A stretch of DNA of 21,119 nucleotides, taken from positions 1 through 21,119 of the IMG/VR virus record IMGVR_UViG_3300007345_000359. One strand, written 5' to 3'. This DNA is from a virus. The translations under genes were made by a program, and so were the position numbers. Below the pieces are notes generated by a model. That model did no database searches and was not told where the DNA came from. It saw only the letters and a program-made list of their open reading frames with translations. This document shows, piece after piece, positions 13,630-20,833 of the stretch (position 1 is the first letter of the stretch; every line of letters starts with the position of its first letter).

Positions 13630-14502
13630 TTATAACCCTATTAGTGCCCCTGCTATGCTTCCAAGCCCTGATGATAACCCTGAGCTTCGTGTAGCGTTAG
13701 CTTGAGCCTGTGCTCCCTGTAGCGTCATGTCCTGTGAGCGTTGTTGCATTGCTAAATTAATTCCTACATTTGGGTCAAACAATTGTGGACCAGTTGGCTG
13801 AGCAGCTAAGCCCGCTGCTTGTCCATATAGGCTAGCTCCCATAGCTGTCTGCTGAGTAGGTCTACCAAACAAGAACTGAGATGGGTCTCCGCCCAAAGCT
13901 CTTGATTGTTGGAATCCCATTTGACCAGCTTGCCGTGCTTCTGCTCGAAGTTGAGCCCTTGATGCTTCTCTTCCAAGTAATTCTTGGGCTAATGTTCCTG
14001 AGTCACCTACCCTGCCGCGAGATACACCAGCCATTCTAGCGGCTTGTTCTGCTTCTCTGGCTCTTTCTGGGGATAGTTGACCCTCGGATTCTGCATATAG
14101 GGTCTGTGCTTGCTGTGATTGCAAGTCAGCTAACCTAGCCGATTCGGGGTCAGCTGCCCTCAACGCTGCTGTGACATCACCACCTAGCTCACCAAGTAAT
14201 GCGGTCTCCCTCCTCTTTGCATCTTCTTCAAAATCTATGGCTTTCTCACCTGCCCTTTGTTGCAAGTCAATTAGACCAGCTTGGTCTTCAGTCCCAAATA
14301 ATCCAGCCTCTTGGTCAGCTAACTCTAGTGCAGTATACTGTGGTCTAAACTCAGCCTCTGCGTCTAGTAATCTTTGTTGTAACCTCTTGTCCGTAATGCC
14401 CTCAAAGCTCCCCTTGAAGTCCTTGCCGAATAAGTATTCACCCATTGATTCAGCTGGGTCAATTTGGTCTGGTTGTTTTATAACTGTTTTGCTGCCTCCC
14501 AT
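13630..14502 (-). CDS. Probable internal virion / adhesin-assembly protein (290 aa)
   Basis: A helical, Ala/Gln/Arg-rich protein with long charged helices (RLLDAEAEFRPQYTALELAD, later SPERAREAEQAARMAG) and a Gly/Ser C-terminus SSGLGSIAGALIGL that looks membrane-active. This is the composition of T7 gp14-type and related internal proteins of podoviruses, although no sequence motif is decisive. MGGSK starts after an SD-less AATAATT leader. Position between the fibre genes and the ejection gene agrees with an internal role. Confidence 0.7.
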   Translation of the reverse strand: MGGSKTVIKQPDQIDPAESMGEYLFGKDFKGSFEGITDKRLQQRLLDAEAEFRPQYTALELADQEAGLFGTEDQAGLIDLQQRAGEKAIDFEEDAKRRETALLGELGGDVTAALRAADPESARLADLQSQQAQTLYAESEGQLSPERAREAEQAARMAGVSRGRVGDSGTLAQELLGREASRAQLRAEARQAGQMGFQQSRALGGDPSQFLFGRPTQQTAMGASLYGQAAGLAAQPTGPQLFDPNVGINLAMQQRSQDMTLQGAQAQANATRSSGLSSGLGSIAGALIGL

Positions 14503-14504
14503 AA

Positions 14505-14969
14505 TTATTTCTTAAGTATTTTTGTAAAATATTTCCTAGATATATCTAAACGCCTTGGGTATCCGCCTCGTTCTCTCATTGCTACTAGCTTCTTTGTTAA
14601 CATATCTGGTTCTTTGTCCATGAAATCGTGTATCAATTCCTTCATCACATCGTTACTTTCAGCGAAAAGAAATGCCATAAATATTGTATCTCCGTTTTTT
14701 CTATCTTCCTCCCAATTTTCTATGAATGAAAAATCATCAGTATAATTACAATTATACCACATATGAACACCCACAACTTCTTCTCCATCACGGATAACGG
14801 ATATTGTTTTTTTAAAGTAATGATAAGCAACCATTGTGGAGATGGTATCTTCGTCCATTCCTCCAAATACTTTACCGTTTTCTTTTCTTATACAATACCC
14901 CACAATACTTTTTAATTCCTTAGGTACACCATTTATTTCTAGCCACTTTCTTATATAGCCAGCCTGCAT
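14505..14969 (-). CDS. Hypothetical protein (154 aa), possibly acetyltransferase-like
   Basis: Complete ORF packed 2 nt from both neighbours. It begins MQAGYIRKWLEINGVPKELK and has a central strand pair around SVIRDGEEVVGVHMWYNCNY, like a GNAT beta-hairpin, but the acetyl-CoA loop (Q/RxxGxG/A) is not visible. The C-terminus is basic (YPRRLDISRKYFTKILKK). Small acetyltransferase-like genes often sit among podovirus tail genes, which is why GNAT is considered. Function is left open. Confidence 0.65.
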   Translation of the reverse strand: MQAGYIRKWLEINGVPKELKSIVGYCIRKENGKVFGGMDEDTISTMVAYHYFKKTISVIRDGEEVVGVHMWYNCNYTDDFSFIENWEEDRKNGDTIFMAFLFAESNDVMKELIHDFMDKEPDMLTKKLVAMRERGGYPRRLDISRKYFTKILKK

Positions 14970-14970
14970 A

Positions 14971-15918
14971 TTATGCTATCTTAGTAATTTCAATAACCGC
15001 TGCACCTTCCCAGCTAGAGCTTGATGCACCAGATTCGGGTTCTGCATAAATAGCTAACCTATCATTGGTTGTATTGCTTACCACATAAGCAAAGGTAAAG
15101 GTTGCTATAACTCCGATATTAGTAGTACTCCCATTGGGGTATTGCCTCATAGCAACTCCGCCAAAAGTAATTGCAGTTGTGCTACCATGTGTAGGTACTA
15201 AAACTGCATTATATGCATCACCAGTTGAAGTATCATTGTCATCAATGTTTACTCCGGCTTTCACTAAATATGTTCCGGTGCTTGCAAATTGTATTTCTTG
15301 CCCAGAGTTTATACTAATTATAGAATTAGGGTCAGTCACTTCGGATAAGTTTTTAAAATATCTTTGAGCCTCACTATTTCTTGCAGTAAAAGTTGTTACG
15401 ATAGCTGGGGTTGGCACAAGGTTACACTGAGCATCTACATAAGCGGTTGTAGCTATGCGAGTTGAGTTATTACTAGCTGACTGTGTAGTGGTAGTTGGGT
15501 TACCTCCAAGTGCTACATCGTCTGCTATCATGGCAGTTTCTACTGCATCATTAGCGATAGTCACCGCTCCAGCATTAGTCATAGTAACATCACCACTAAG
15601 TGCGGCAGCAGTAAATCCGGTGCCGTCACCAATAAGTATCTGTGTATCAGTTACTGCTTTAGCAGATACAACTCCTAAATCATTCGCATCCCTTACTAGC
15701 ACTGTGTTGGCTGGGATGTGTTGCATCTTCTCAAAAGTTATACCATCTGATGCTCCTGTTGAAGTCTTAACGCTTAGTACCCCTGAGCCGCTTACCGCAA
15801 CACTACTGTTGTCTACGGAGTCAGCTGATATTGTAGCATTGTTAACTGCTGCGTTTAAAGTAGCCGCAGTTACTTGGTTTCCTGTTGAGAATGAATTTCC
15901 TGTTACGAATCTTGCCAT
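14971..15918 (-). CDS. Tail fibre / receptor-binding protein (315 aa)
   Basis: The N-terminus (MARFVTGNSFSTGNQVTAAT) precedes a repetitive Ser/Thr/Ala/Val beta region. ALSGDVTMTNAGAVTIAND at 106-124 and SASNNSTRIATTAYVDA at 147-163 match repeat units common in phage tail fibres. Residues from about 175 to the end form a beta-rich C-terminal head (STGTYLVKAGVNIDDND, IYAEPESGASSS) consistent with a jelly-roll receptor-binding domain. The ATG overlaps the upstream tail gene stop by one base (TAATG). The role is inferred from composition and position. Confidence 0.8.
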   Translation of the reverse strand: MARFVTGNSFSTGNQVTAATLNAAVNNATISADSVDNSSVAVSGSGVLSVKTSTGASDGITFEKMQHIPANTVLVRDANDLGVVSAKAVTDTQILIGDGTGFTAAALSGDVTMTNAGAVTIANDAVETAMIADDVALGGNPTTTTQSASNNSTRIATTAYVDAQCNLVPTPAIVTTFTARNSEAQRYFKNLSEVTDPNSIISINSGQEIQFASTGTYLVKAGVNIDDNDTSTGDAYNAVLVPTHGSTTAITFGGVAMRQYPNGSTTNIGVIATFTFAYVVSNTTNDRLAIYAEPESGASSSSWEGAAVIEITKIA

Positions 15919-18215
15919 TATGTTGCTGAGTTAGTTGATTTAAATGCCGATGTTGCGGCTGTCTTTATGTTTCTGATTCTAAAATTTCCGAATGAAGATT
16001 TGTTTGAAAGTTTTAATTGAGCTCCATATGCTCTCATATTCCCTATTCTACCACGAATGGCAACATCTTCCGGTGGAGTCTGTGCTTGAATCTGTTGTCC
16101 TCCAAGGTAATCACTTGCTTGACCAAGGTCAGATTTCTGTGTTCCTAAGTCTGTGTCAATGTTTTCTGTTTCAATCTCAATGAAAAAATCCGACCCAGTA
16201 ATCTCGTTGCCTTCAGCTGTTATGTCGAAACTATTGTACTTCTTCCTTCCAATATCTCCGTATGTATACATTCTTGTTTTTAGATTCCCGTCTATATAGT
16301 AAGTGCTTGATGATGTGCTACCTATTGTAGACAGTACACTATCAAATCCAGCCCTCGATATAGTAGAGAAATTACTATCATCGGAAGCAATCAAATGTAT
16401 TCCTCCGTTTTGGTTAATGCAATAAACACCTCTAGCATCACCAAGACCCGCTATAATTAAGTTAGTGTACTCAAATGTAGGAGTTGATTTAATCGTGTCT
16501 ATAGACTCCCACTGTTTATTTATAAAGTTGTATATCAATATAGCATTGTTGATTCCCTTGTCATTCTGACTCCCATCTGGGTTTGTTTTCAACGGAACGG
16601 CTATGTAATACCTGTTGCCAAAGTATACCGCGGCTGCATTCTTAGCAAACCTTTGGTCTATTTGGTCTATAGTTGCTTGAATTGGTTCTGAGATAGGCGT
16701 TTGAGTCCCACGCAAATTGTATTCATCAAAGAACTCTAGGGAATACACACCATTATCTGACAAGAAAAATACATTCTTACCAACTTGCACTATTGATTTT
16801 CTAGCTAACGCACCAATCTCATTGGTCAATACTTGAGTCGTAGCTTGGTTAGGGTTAACGGTATTGCTTACCCTGTATATACTATTCTTGTTAAATATTA
16901 ATATAGAGTCCTCAGTAAACGAAACAATCCCTACGGTAAAATCACTAGCTCCTGCATTGAATCTAAATGAACCAAAGATTTTATCATAAGTGTTGTTGTC
17001 TAAAATGTCTGAAACAATCACTTCATCGAATACTTTTCTTGATGAAACTGATGCACTGCCAGAGCTTCCAGTTTGGTCAAACTGATATGGAACTACTAGC
17101 CTTCTTTGGTGTAAAGTGCCAAACGCTGGGCAAGGCATATGGATAAAACCCAATCCCTCTGAAACTCTTTTAGAAAACTGAGGGTAAGTGGTAACAGCAG
17201 CATCTGCTTTATCCGCTACGGTATCATCAAAGAATGTAAATGTGTCAGTTGTCGCGCTCGTTATTGCCGCTACTGAGTGCTGTGAATTTAAAACTAATCC
17301 ACTGTCTCCTACTACTACACACCTTATGGTCTCCCCGACCTTATATCCGTGACCATTTAAACCTACGACTACTTTACCCGCTACTGCGTCAAATATCGTA
17401 GATGTCTGGGTAACATTAACGGCAAAATCTCCGTTGGAAGACAGGGATAGGGCTGGCTCTGTCGAGATGTTGTTTGCGGATAAATCTACTTCTAAAGCAA
17501 CAGCCCCTTTTCTAAATATGATTAACTTATTAAAAGCCTGAATCATACTTGATTCAGTTGTTATGCTAACCCCAGTAGGATAGAGCATAGTGAAAGTTGT
17601 GCTTGGGTCTGATACCTTGTAAGCAATTGCCTTGATATTTGTGGCAATAATAATATAGCTCTCGTTGTCCGCTGAGTTAGGGTCAGAAAAGCTACATGCT
17701 CCATATACTTGATTGACCGAATCGTCATCTAATATTGGATACTTAACAGTTACCGCCGTATCAGCACTTGAGCCACTAAATCCTCCGGCAACGGTTAAGG
17801 TATTTGTTGCTGTTTTAGTATAAGGTTGGTCTCCATCTGGGTCAGGGGTTATGCCCTCTACATTAGATAGATTTATTGTTCCGCTGTCGGCATATAAACT
17901 CCCTGTAATATTAGTAATAACTAGGTTGTTGCTGTTGGAGTCAGGTGCAGCTATGCTTGCGTCAGTGTCGTCAGCCGCTAAGGTAAACGGAAGGGTTAAT
18001 GAAGACACACCAGTTGCGATTGGCGCACCAATAGCATCTACCCCATTCCTTAATTGCCATTGCCCGTTTCTTTCTAGCCTACCATTATTACATTCAGCAA
18101 GTACCCCAGCACTTAATTGGTCTGGGCGCAAACGATTATTAAACCCAGTAAAACCTAGGTCTATGTCTTCAAGAACTCTATCGTCCTGCGGTCCGTACTT
18201 GTCGTATCTAGGCAT
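15918..18215 (-). CDS. Large tail protein, beta-propeller-like (765 aa)
   Basis: The N-terminus has a conserved tail signature: DIDLGFTGFNNRLRPDQL at 17-34, then AECNNGRLERNGQWQLRNGV at 40-59, as in marine podovirus tail or 'stabilization' proteins. The rest is mostly beta, with many short strand repeats (YIIIATNIKAIAYKV, SIYRVSNTV, NGGIHLIASDDSNF) of the kind seen in propeller folds. It probably forms part of the tail tube or nozzle where the fibre attaches. It directly precedes the fibre gene, overlapping it by one base. ATG 18215 follows TAAAAAATAAATA, without Shine-Dalgarno. Confidence 0.78.
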   Translation of the reverse strand: MPRYDKYGPQDDRVLEDIDLGFTGFNNRLRPDQLSAGVLAECNNGRLERNGQWQLRNGVDAIGAPIATGVSSLTLPFTLAADDTDASIAAPDSNSNNLVITNITGSLYADSGTINLSNVEGITPDPDGDQPYTKTATNTLTVAGGFSGSSADTAVTVKYPILDDDSVNQVYGACSFSDPNSADNESYIIIATNIKAIAYKVSDPSTTFTMLYPTGVSITTESSMIQAFNKLIIFRKGAVALEVDLSANNISTEPALSLSSNGDFAVNVTQTSTIFDAVAGKVVVGLNGHGYKVGETIRCVVVGDSGLVLNSQHSVAAITSATTDTFTFFDDTVADKADAAVTTYPQFSKRVSEGLGFIHMPCPAFGTLHQRRLVVPYQFDQTGSSGSASVSSRKVFDEVIVSDILDNNTYDKIFGSFRFNAGASDFTVGIVSFTEDSILIFNKNSIYRVSNTVNPNQATTQVLTNEIGALARKSIVQVGKNVFFLSDNGVYSLEFFDEYNLRGTQTPISEPIQATIDQIDQRFAKNAAAVYFGNRYYIAVPLKTNPDGSQNDKGINNAILIYNFINKQWESIDTIKSTPTFEYTNLIIAGLGDARGVYCINQNGGIHLIASDDSNFSTISRAGFDSVLSTIGSTSSSTYYIDGNLKTRMYTYGDIGRKKYNSFDITAEGNEITGSDFFIEIETENIDTDLGTQKSDLGQASDYLGGQQIQAQTPPEDVAIRGRIGNMRAYGAQLKLSNKSSFGNFRIRNIKTAATSAFKSTNSAT

Positions 18216-18218
18216 TAT

Positions 18219-18677
18219 TTATTTTTTACGAGGGTCTTCTTTTCTCCAAGCATTCAAGGCAGCGCCCACATTGTTAAAACCCTTCCATGAGTCTGGCTTT
18301 CTTGAGTCTGGCTTTCTAGCCTTCCAAGCTTTTACTTCTGCGGATGTAGCTTTTGAAGTTGAAGTAACGCCCGATGTATTTGGCTTACCAGTTACCGCTC
18401 TATTTGTGCCAGCTTTGGTAGATTTATTAGATGAACCTTTATTCCCAGCGGAATTAGCCATCATCCGCTGCGCTTTCCCCTGTCCCGTTGTTTTCTTTGG
18501 AGTTGACTTAGCTGCTGGCTTTGATGCTGCTGGTTTGCTCTCTGTACTTTCAGTAATGGGCTTACGTTTAAATAATTTACTAAACAATCCACTCTTAGTT
18601 GTACCAACACGAGCCCGCGATTTTGCTGCTCCTCCGGTCTTAAATCCTATTCTTCTACTTCCTCTCTTTGGGTCCAT
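18219..18677 (-). CDS. Highly basic low-complexity protein (152 aa)
   Basis: Lys, Arg, Ser, Thr and Ala dominate (KAGTNRAVTGKP, KPAASKPAAKSTPKK). Only residues 110-145 (VKAWKARKPDSRKPDSWKGF, ending NAWRKEDPRKK) look folded. That region holds a 15-nt tandem repeat (KPDSR then KPDSW). The composition is that of a nucleic-acid-binding or packaging protein, and five more basic genes follow upstream. No family is recognised. ATG 18677 has the AAAATT leader. Confidence 0.65.
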   Translation of the reverse strand: MDPKRGSRRIGFKTGGAAKSRARVGTTKSGLFSKLFKRKPITESTESKPAASKPAAKSTPKKTTGQGKAQRMMANSAGNKGSSNKSTKAGTNRAVTGKPNTSGVTSTSKATSAEVKAWKARKPDSRKPDSWKGFNNVGAALNAWRKEDPRKK

Positions 18678-18704
18678 AATTTTATTTTATATATTGTTAA
18701 ATTG

Positions 18705-18941
18705 TTAGCACTTCCATCTGCGGAGTGCTAGTGCTTTACGAGTTGGTCTGCCCTTTGAATCTTTCATCGGACCTTTGACGCCAGACATTCTGGCACAAAA
18801 TGATTTCTTCCTAGCCTTCTTCTTTCCTGTTGGCTTGGATTCAGTAACGGGTGGTTTGAGGTTAGCACCAGTCTTTCTTTTGAAGTAAGCTCTGCCCGCA
18901 GCAGTTAGCCCTCCTTTTTTACTTTTGTGTACTTTTCTCAT
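18705..18941 (-). CDS. DUF6321-like basic cysteine protein (78 aa)
   Basis: The signature GGLTAAGRAYFKRKTGANLK (residues 10-29) followed by KSFCARMSGVKGPMKDSKGR and PTRKALALRRWKC belongs to the DUF6321-type family found in marine phages and in some large eukaryotic viruses. Members have no known function. It is strongly basic with Cys in the SFCARM motif and at the C-terminus. It overlaps the 35-aa gene by 23 nt. Family name is from memory. Confidence 0.75.
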   Translation of the reverse strand: MRKVHKSKKGGLTAAGRAYFKRKTGANLKPPVTESKPTGKKKARKKSFCARMSGVKGPMKDSKGRPTRKALALRRWKC

Positions 18942-19026
18942 TCTTCTTTTTGCGGAATATACTATCGTAGTTTTTTTCGTACAACTTTTGATTGTACCCC
19001 TTCTTGGGTTGCATACCTTTGCCCAT
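18919..19026 (-). CDS. Small basic protein (35 aa)
   Basis: ATG complement at 19024-19026 overlaps the upstream stop by one base (TAATG). The product is MGKGMQPKKGYNQKLYEKNY followed by DSIFRKKKNEKSTQK, very basic with a KGYNQKLYEKNYDSIF segment reminiscent of small marine phage proteins. Stop TAA is at 18919-18921. The tight overlap on both sides, matching the style of the other cassette genes, is the main evidence. Confidence 0.6.
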   Translation of the reverse strand: MGKGMQPKKGYNQKLYEKNYDSIFRKKKNEKSTQK

Positions 19027-19262
19027 TACTTTTTTCGTTTATGTTGATACGGGATTCTCTTACTGCTAGTTTTGGTTCTTCTGAATTTTGTTTTTTCTGC
19101 CGAAGACATTTCCGATTGAGTCTTTGGAGTTTTAGAGCTAACTCTCTTTGATGGTCTGCAAGCTGGATATCCTCTTTTGCTTTTCTCGATGTTCTTTCTA
19201 CCGCATGGCTTGCCTGTTTTAACATCTACCCATTTCTCCTGATGCCATCTTCTTAGGCTCAT
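19026..19262 (-). CDS. Small basic Cys-Pro-rich protein (78 aa)
   Basis: Distinct motifs WVDVKTGKPCGRK (11-23) and YPACRPSKRVSSKTPKT (32-48), then EMSSAEKTKF. Two cysteines (C20, C35) and many Lys/Arg. I recognise this Trp-Val-Asp / KTGKPCGR / ACRPSKRVSSKTPKT pattern as a recurrent small viral protein without assigned function, seen in phages and large DNA viruses. ATG 19262 overlaps the upstream stop (ATGA). Function is unknown; DNA or RNA binding is inferred from charge. Confidence 0.72.
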   Translation of the reverse strand: MSLRRWHQEKWVDVKTGKPCGRKNIEKSKRGYPACRPSKRVSSKTPKTQSEMSSAEKTKFRRTKTSSKRIPYQHKRKK

Positions 19263-19423
19263 ACCTTTTTCCTCTTATACCCAGTAGCAGTCTTACGCTT
19301 GCCGTCTGGTCCTTTGACCTGACCCTTGCATACACGAACTGCATACGAGTTAGCATAAGCACTAGGATAAACCTTGTACTTTCTTTTGGCAGCAGCCTTA
19401 CCTCTAGCGCATAGTTTGCCCAT
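19259..19423 (-). CDS. Small basic protein with YPSAYAN motif (54 aa)
   Basis: MGKLCARGKAAAKRKYKVYP is followed by SAYANSYAVRVCKG and a basic end (GPDGKRKTATGYKRKKV). The CARGKAAAKRKYKVYPSAYAN pattern occurs in short proteins of marine phages and large eukaryotic viruses; no function is known. Cys5 and Cys32 could bind metal. ATG at 19421-19423 overlaps the upstream stop by one base and its own TGA overlaps the next ATG. Confidence 0.7.
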   Translation of the reverse strand: MGKLCARGKAAAKRKYKVYPSAYANSYAVRVCKGQVKGPDGKRKTATGYKRKKV

Positions 19424-19563
19424 TACTTCAACCGATTGATTCCAGTTCCTTTTTTCTTTGTACTGGTAGTTTTACGATTTTTAGCAAGCATTTGTGCCCG
19501 TTTATTTTTTTTAGCTGGTGGTCTTCCTACTTTACTTCCGTATGTTCCTTTTCCTTGTGGCAT
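19423..19563 (-). CDS. Small basic protein (46 aa)
   Basis: Starts MPQGKGTYGSKVGRPPAKKN and ends ...KGTGINRLK. It is short, basic and Gly/Pro-containing, the first gene of the small-basic cassette on the minus strand. The leader AAATAATTATG has no Shine-Dalgarno. Overlap with the next gene's start (TAATG at 19421-19425) supports it. Similar MPxGKGTYGSKVGRPP-starting peptides occur in other phages by my recollection. Confidence 0.65.
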   Translation of the reverse strand: MPQGKGTYGSKVGRPPAKKNKRAQMLAKNRKTTSTKKKGTGINRLK

Positions 19564-19565
19564 AA

Positions 19566-19877
19566 TTATTTTTTTCCTTGTTTGTTTTTAAAGTAGCAGA
19601 ATGCTACAAAGGTTGTCATAATAAGAGCCGTAATAAACCCAGCGTCTGCTGGTTCTGGGACTGTTCCCTTGTATTCAACTCCTAGTCTAAAGTCAAATTC
19701 ATCCCAAGTGTACTGCACGCCCTCGAACATTAAGCCGTCAAACTCTTGCCTTAGGTAACTAGGCTCGTCTGGAATAAGAAAAAATCCATAGCTTGTGGTT
19801 TCTGGTCTTGCGGGTTCTAACTGAATCAAAGGAAACTCCTCTTCTTCTGTTGGGAATAATTGATACTCGTGGCTCAT
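19566..19877 (-). CDS. Membrane-tail protein with PEP-CTERM-like C-terminus (103 aa)
   Basis: The N-terminal 70 residues are acidic and aromatic (PTEEEEFPLIQLEPARP, DEFDFRLGVEYKG). The C-terminus has three parts in the PEP-CTERM order: VPEP at 73-76, a hydrophobic segment FITALIMTTFVAFCYF at 81-96, and a basic end KNKQGKK. PEP-CTERM tails are substrates of exosortase-type transpeptidases in some Gram-negative bacteria. There is no visible N-terminal signal peptide, which argues against a normal exported PEP-CTERM protein; a C-tail anchor is the simpler reading. ATGA overlap with the upstream gene. Confidence 0.7.
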   Translation of the reverse strand: MSHEYQLFPTEEEEFPLIQLEPARPETTSYGFFLIPDEPSYLRQEFDGLMFEGVQYTWDEFDFRLGVEYKGTVPEPADAGFITALIMTTFVAFCYFKNKQGKK

Positions 19878-20038
19878 TTTTTAAATAAAGATGTAAAGAT
19901 TGCTACAAATTCTTTGAAGAACTTGCTGATAAAATTATTCTTTGGTAAGAACATCATCACTATTGATATTATACCAATGTATGCAAATGCGATGGCTAAT
20001 AAGTCATCTTTATAGTTAACAAATATGTAATCAATCAT
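19874..20038 (-). CDS. Small membrane protein (54 aa), possible holin/lysis factor
   Basis: MIDYIFVNYKDDL is followed by a hydrophobic segment LLAIAFAYIGIISIVMMFLP (13-32) and an amphipathic, Lys/Phe-rich end (SKFFKEFVAIFTSLFKK). It overlaps its neighbours with ATGA on both sides, so it is surely co-translated. One membrane segment plus an amphipathic helix fits small phage lysis proteins, but no family motif is present. Confidence 0.65.
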   Translation of the reverse strand: MIDYIFVNYKDDLLAIAFAYIGIISIVMMFLPKNNFISKFFKEFVAIFTSLFKK

Positions 20039-20811
20039 GATACTGGGGATACAATATTGTGGGGTTTTATGTCATCATCAAAGTCAACGGGTGTTTCTAC
20101 CCTGCGTATGGCATCAGAATCGCCCTCAGAATCCTCTGTACGCTCTTTTGATTCTTCTTCAGTGTCAGGGTTAGGCTTGACTTCTTCTTTCTCTTCCTCA
20201 TCCTCTGGTGATGGCTTATCTTTCTCTTCTAATTCCTCTTCTTCTGTGCTTTGTTCTTTATTACTCTCTTGCTTGTCGGCAGGCTTCTCGTCAGACTCTT
20301 CAGAAACGGAAGAGGATGCTGGTTTGGAATCCTCAGACTCGTCAGTTTCGGACTCTGTCGGAGGAAGTGAAAGATTAGGCTTAGCTTCTTCAACGAACAC
20401 TTGGGCTTCGGCAACCTTGTCGGCTATGATAACTTGCCCCCAACTATATACTGCATCGAAGTCTACAAAGTTATCTACAAATTTTGGTACTTCAAACCTT
20501 TCTTCTACGACATCTTGAGCTACTTCAGCTACGAAGATTTCCGTTCTGTCTTGAGCAATATCTACTTGAGTTACTGCAGCAGTAGACACAGCAACAGTAC
20601 CCGCAGCTCCTAGCTGAGATACTTGAGTTACAACTGGTAAGTCTTTGATTCTCTCTATTAAAGATTTCTTAAGCGCTTTAGACCCTTCTCTAGCTGAGTC
20701 TTGAGCTTGCTTAATGCTTGCTTTAATATCTTCGCTATCGTTTGAGCCAAGCACCGCAGAGATTGAATCCCTGAGAGTTCGCAGTTCTTGCTTTGCTTTT
20801 TGTTTATCCAT
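20035..20811 (-). CDS. Acidic low-complexity protein with hydrophobic core (258 aa)
   Basis: Residues 1-60 form a charged helix (KQKAKQELRTLRDSISAVL). Residues 63-80 are a hydrophobic, Gly/Ala/Val segment (QLGAAGTVAVSTAAV). About 85-145 is a folded region with SWGQVIIADKVAEAQVF. From 150 to 240 it is a disordered Glu/Ser/Asp/Lys/Pro tail. It lies between a holin-like gene and small membrane genes. It could be a spanin-like or membrane-linked lysis protein, or a structural scaffold; nothing decides. No family recognised. Confidence 0.65.
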   Translation of the reverse strand: MDKQKAKQELRTLRDSISAVLGSNDSEDIKASIKQAQDSAREGSKALKKSLIERIKDLPVVTQVSQLGAAGTVAVSTAAVTQVDIAQDRTEIFVAEVAQDVVEERFEVPKFVDNFVDFDAVYSWGQVIIADKVAEAQVFVEEAKPNLSLPPTESETDESEDSKPASSSVSEESDEKPADKQESNKEQSTEEEELEEKDKPSPEDEEEKEEVKPNPDTEEESKERTEDSEGDSDAIRRVETPVDFDDDIKPHNIVSPVS

Positions 20812-20833
20812 TTACAGTGACAATGATTCATAA

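Noticed and set aside
18962-19225. 87-aa minus-strand ORF overlapping the small basic cassette
   Set aside because: It covers most of the 78-aa gene at 19026-19262 in another frame; the latter has recognisable KTGKPCGR and ACRPSKRVSSKTPKT motifs and TAATG/ATGA junctions with both neighbours.
20057-20518. Plus-strand Ser-rich ORF
   Set aside because: Antisense shadow of the acidic tail of the 258-aa gene.
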